Assembly: GCF_020178975.1 (NCBI RefSeq)
Contig: NZ_JAHXBU010000094.1
Coordinates: 62,001 to 126,000, forward strand
DNA from: Cesiribacter sp. SM1
GTDB lineage: Bacteria; Bacteroidota; Bacteroidia; Cytophagales; Cyclobacteriaceae
Reading direction: 5' to 3'
Length of the DNA: 64,000 nucleotides
Position numbers and translations under genes: made by a program. The notes beneath the pieces are model-generated. The model searched no databases, was not told where the DNA came from, and saw only the letters and a program-made list of their open reading frames with translations. Shown here in pieces: positions 61,985-64,000 of this stretch. The first letter of the stretch is position 1; each line of letters starts with the position of its first letter.

Positions 61985-63784
61985 ATGGCAAAGAGACGGG
62001 ATCCCTTAAAACCCGAAGAAAAACGTAAGCTAAGCAAGGAAAACCTTAGCAAACTTGCAGGTATTTTCCACTATATACTGCCTTACCGCTGGCTTTTTAT
62101 AGCAGGCATTACCTCCCTGGCATTATCGAGCCTTTGCCTGCTGGCCTTTCCGTATGTGGCAGCCCGCCTGATCGATGCTGCCACCGGCGCCGGTGAGTGG
62201 TACCTGCGGGGTGTAAACCAGATAGCCCTGCTCCTGCTGGGCATTTTGCTGATACAGGCCGTGTTTTCATTTCTAAGGGTTTACTTTTTTGCCCAGGTAA
62301 GCGAGCGCAGCATGGCCGATCTGCGGCGCAGCCTCTACGGCCGCTTTGTTAGCCTGCCCATGAGCTTTTACGACAGCCAGCGCACCGGAGAACTACTCAG
62401 CCGCATTACTTCTGATGTATCGCAGCTGCAGGATACCTTTACAGTAACGCTGGCCGAGTTTGTCCGGCAGGTGCTCACCCTAACCGTTGGCACCACCATT
62501 ATCTTTTACTTTACGCCCAAGCTTGCCCTGTTTATGCTGGCTACCTTTCCGGTAATTGTGGTGCTGGGCATGCTCTTTGGCAACTTTATCAGGCGGCTTA
62601 GCAAGCAGATACAGGACGAGCTGGCCAGGGCCAACATTGTGGTAGAAGAAACCCTGCAGTCCATAAGCATGGTAAAGGCTTTTACCAGCGAGCGTTACGA
62701 AACCCAGCGCTACAGCACGGCACTGAACCGCGTGGTAGCAACGGCCCTTAAGGCAGCCAGCTATCGTGGTGCCTTTATCTCTTTCATCATCAGCATACTG
62801 TTTGGGGGTATGGTTGCCGTGGTATGGTATGGTGCCCTGCTGGTGCAAGGCGGAGAAATGCAGGTGGGCGATCTGCTGGCCTTTATCATGTACATGATGT
62901 TTATTGGCGGCTCTATTGCAGGCCTGGGCGATTTGTACGGGCAGCTGCAAAAAGCCATTGGCGCCTCGGAAAGGGTACTGCAGATCATTAGCCTGCCCGG
63001 CGAGATGACCCTTGAGGAACCACTGCAGCGCCTGCCCCTTAACGGCAGCATTGAGTACAGGAACATTGGCTTTGCCTACCCTACCCGCCCCGAAGTTGAA
63101 GTGCTGCAGAACCTGAAGCTAAGCATTTGCAGTGGTGAAAAGGTGGCACTGGTAGGCCACAGTGGCGCTGGTAAATCTACCATTGTACAGCTGCTGTTGC
63201 GCTTCTATGAGCCGGAACAGGGGCAAATTCTGGTAGACGGACAGAACATCAATACCTATGATCTTAGTGCTTACCGGGCAAACCTGGGCATTGTGCCCCA
63301 GGAGGTAATCCTGTTCGGGGGCAGCATCCGCGAAAATATTGCCTATGGCCGCCCCCAGGCTACGGAAACAGAAATACGCGAGGCCGCACGCAAAGCAAAT
63401 GCCCTTCAGTTCATCGAAAACTTTCCCGAAGGTTTTGATACCCTGGTAGGCGAACGCGGGGTAAAGTTAAGCGGTGGCCAGCGGCAGCGCATTGCCATTG
63501 CCCGCGCCATTCTCAAGGATCCCAAGATCCTGATCCTGGACGAAGCTACCTCATCGCTCGATGCCGAAAGTGAGCACCTGGTACAAATGGCTCTTGATGA
63601 GCTTATGCACGGCCGTACCACCATTATTATTGCGCACCGCCTGGCCACCATCCGCAAAGCAGACCGCATTTATGTGATCAGCGGCGGGCAAATTGCAGAA
63701 AGCGGCACGCACGAAGAGCTGCTGCACCAGCCCGAAGGTACCTACGCCAACCTGGTGCGCCTGCAGTTGCAGGAGGAGGGATAG
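61985..63784 (+). CDS. MsbA-like ABC exporter (fused permease and ATPase)
   Basis: A 599-residue half-transporter that forms a homodimer. The N-terminal part holds six membrane helices (about 30-310) with the coupling-region segment QRTGELLSRITSDVSQLQ. The ATPase domain contains Walker A GHSGAGKSTIVQLLL, Q-loop YRANLGIVPQEVILF, signature LSGGQRQRIAIARA, Walker B ILILDEATSSLD and H-loop IIIAHRL. Subfamily B exporters of this type move lipid A, other lipids or drugs outward. No accessory genes show which. After the stop, 216 bp to the window end hold no complete gene. Confidence 0.92.
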   Translation: MAKRRDPLKPEEKRKLSKENLSKLAGIFHYILPYRWLFIAGITSLALSSLCLLAFPYVAARLIDAATGAGEWYLRGVNQIALLLLGILLIQAVFSFLRVYFFAQVSERSMADLRRSLYGRFVSLPMSFYDSQRTGELLSRITSDVSQLQDTFTVTLAEFVRQVLTLTVGTTIIFYFTPKLALFMLATFPVIVVLGMLFGNFIRRLSKQIQDELARANIVVEETLQSISMVKAFTSERYETQRYSTALNRVVATALKAASYRGAFISFIISILFGGMVAVVWYGALLVQGGEMQVGDLLAFIMYMMFIGGSIAGLGDLYGQLQKAIGASERVLQIISLPGEMTLEEPLQRLPLNGSIEYRNIGFAYPTRPEVEVLQNLKLSICSGEKVALVGHSGAGKSTIVQLLLRFYEPEQGQILVDGQNINTYDLSAYRANLGIVPQEVILFGGSIRENIAYGRPQATETEIREAARKANALQFIENFPEGFDTLVGERGVKLSGGQRQRIAIARAILKDPKILILDEATSSLDAESEHLVQMALDELMHGRTTIIIAHRLATIRKADRIYVISGGQIAESGTHEELLHQPEGTYANLVRLQLQEEG

Positions 63785-64000
63785 AAAGCCTGCTTTTCTC
63801 CTGTAAATGGCCTCATCTGGCTGATTCTCAAGACCCTAACTACTCATAATTTCCTCATAACAAGGCTATTACAATCGTTAACAGGAACGATAAAAGCGTT
63901 AAATCTACAAACCCTATTCTTAAACAAGCCGTAGATTAATGTATAGTTAGATAATAGAATTAGGATTTTTTTTAACAGACTCAGTCATGGAATCATCGAG

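Noticed and set aside
63987-64000. ATG near the right edge that could open a new gene
   Set aside because: Only four codons are visible before the window ends, too few for any call.
1-64000. tRNA, rRNA genes or CRISPR arrays
   Set aside because: No tRNA-like cloverleaf signals, rRNA segments or regularly spaced direct repeats were seen. A covariance-model scan would be needed to exclude small RNAs.

Overview
The window reads as chromosomal DNA of a bacterium in the phylum Bacteroidota, most likely order Cytophagales. The evidence is a type IX secretion sorting domain at the end of the protein at 18843-22061, several matches to the Bacteroidota -7 promoter box TAnnTTTG, an almost complete absence of Shine-Dalgarno sequences (the one striking exception is an rpsU gene), a tricorn-type S41 protease and several families typical of Cytophagales. 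The genus cannot be decided. I see no rRNA or tRNA genes, CRISPR array, prophage or intact insertion sequence.

Layout. 1-9300 is mostly housekeeping: a minus-strand group pabA-cvpA-yqeY, then pdxJ, an esterase, a RsmI-like methyltransferase and metK on the plus strand, then hpf, a XerC/D recombinase, two tandem rpsU paralogues and an acyl-CoA dehydrogenase on the minus strand. 9451-13819 is a tight nucleotide-sugar operon (ugd, UDP-glucuronate decarboxylase, galE, rmlB). 14013-18534 carries a SRPBCC protein, pterin dehydratase, rsmI, lnt, an inositol-phosphatase-like gene and a YdeI-like gene. 18843-22061 is a large secreted calcium-binding-repeat protein. 22159-26961 is mixed metabolism and rRNA modification. 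26994-27491 is a decayed transporter gene. 27817-31796 is a two-gene operon joining a 990-residue P-loop-like protein, whose Walker A lysine is a cysteine, to a MscS channel. 31848-40178 holds a GNAT, a Nudix hydrolase, an enolase-superfamily epimerase, an M1 peptidase, a HAD phosphatase and a tricorn-like protease.

40465-44479 is a small regulated accessory locus: a lipoprotein and a cupin, an AraC-type regulator, a second cupin and a MarR regulator. It carries two kinds of operator-like repeats, each with 21 bp periodicity. 44551-46556 holds a membrane-anchored metallo-hydrolase and a YciF-type ferritin-like protein.

46820-57164 is the most notable region: seven minus-strand genes in the order YbjN/YjfI-like protein, PspA, OB-fold NfeD-like membrane protein, flotillin, PH-like membrane protein, small membrane protein, and a 1679-residue AAA ATPase. 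A divergent XRE regulator (57356-58198) faces them across a promoter region with a clear inverted repeat. This looks like a phage-shock-like membrane-integrity system. The rest contains two paralogous EF-hand lipoproteins, another lipoprotein, a universal stress protein, a small membrane protein and an MsbA-like ABC exporter.

Several intergenic regions carry short palindromic repeats. One REP-like family is present as an inverted pair near 2.6 kb and again near 55.8 kb.
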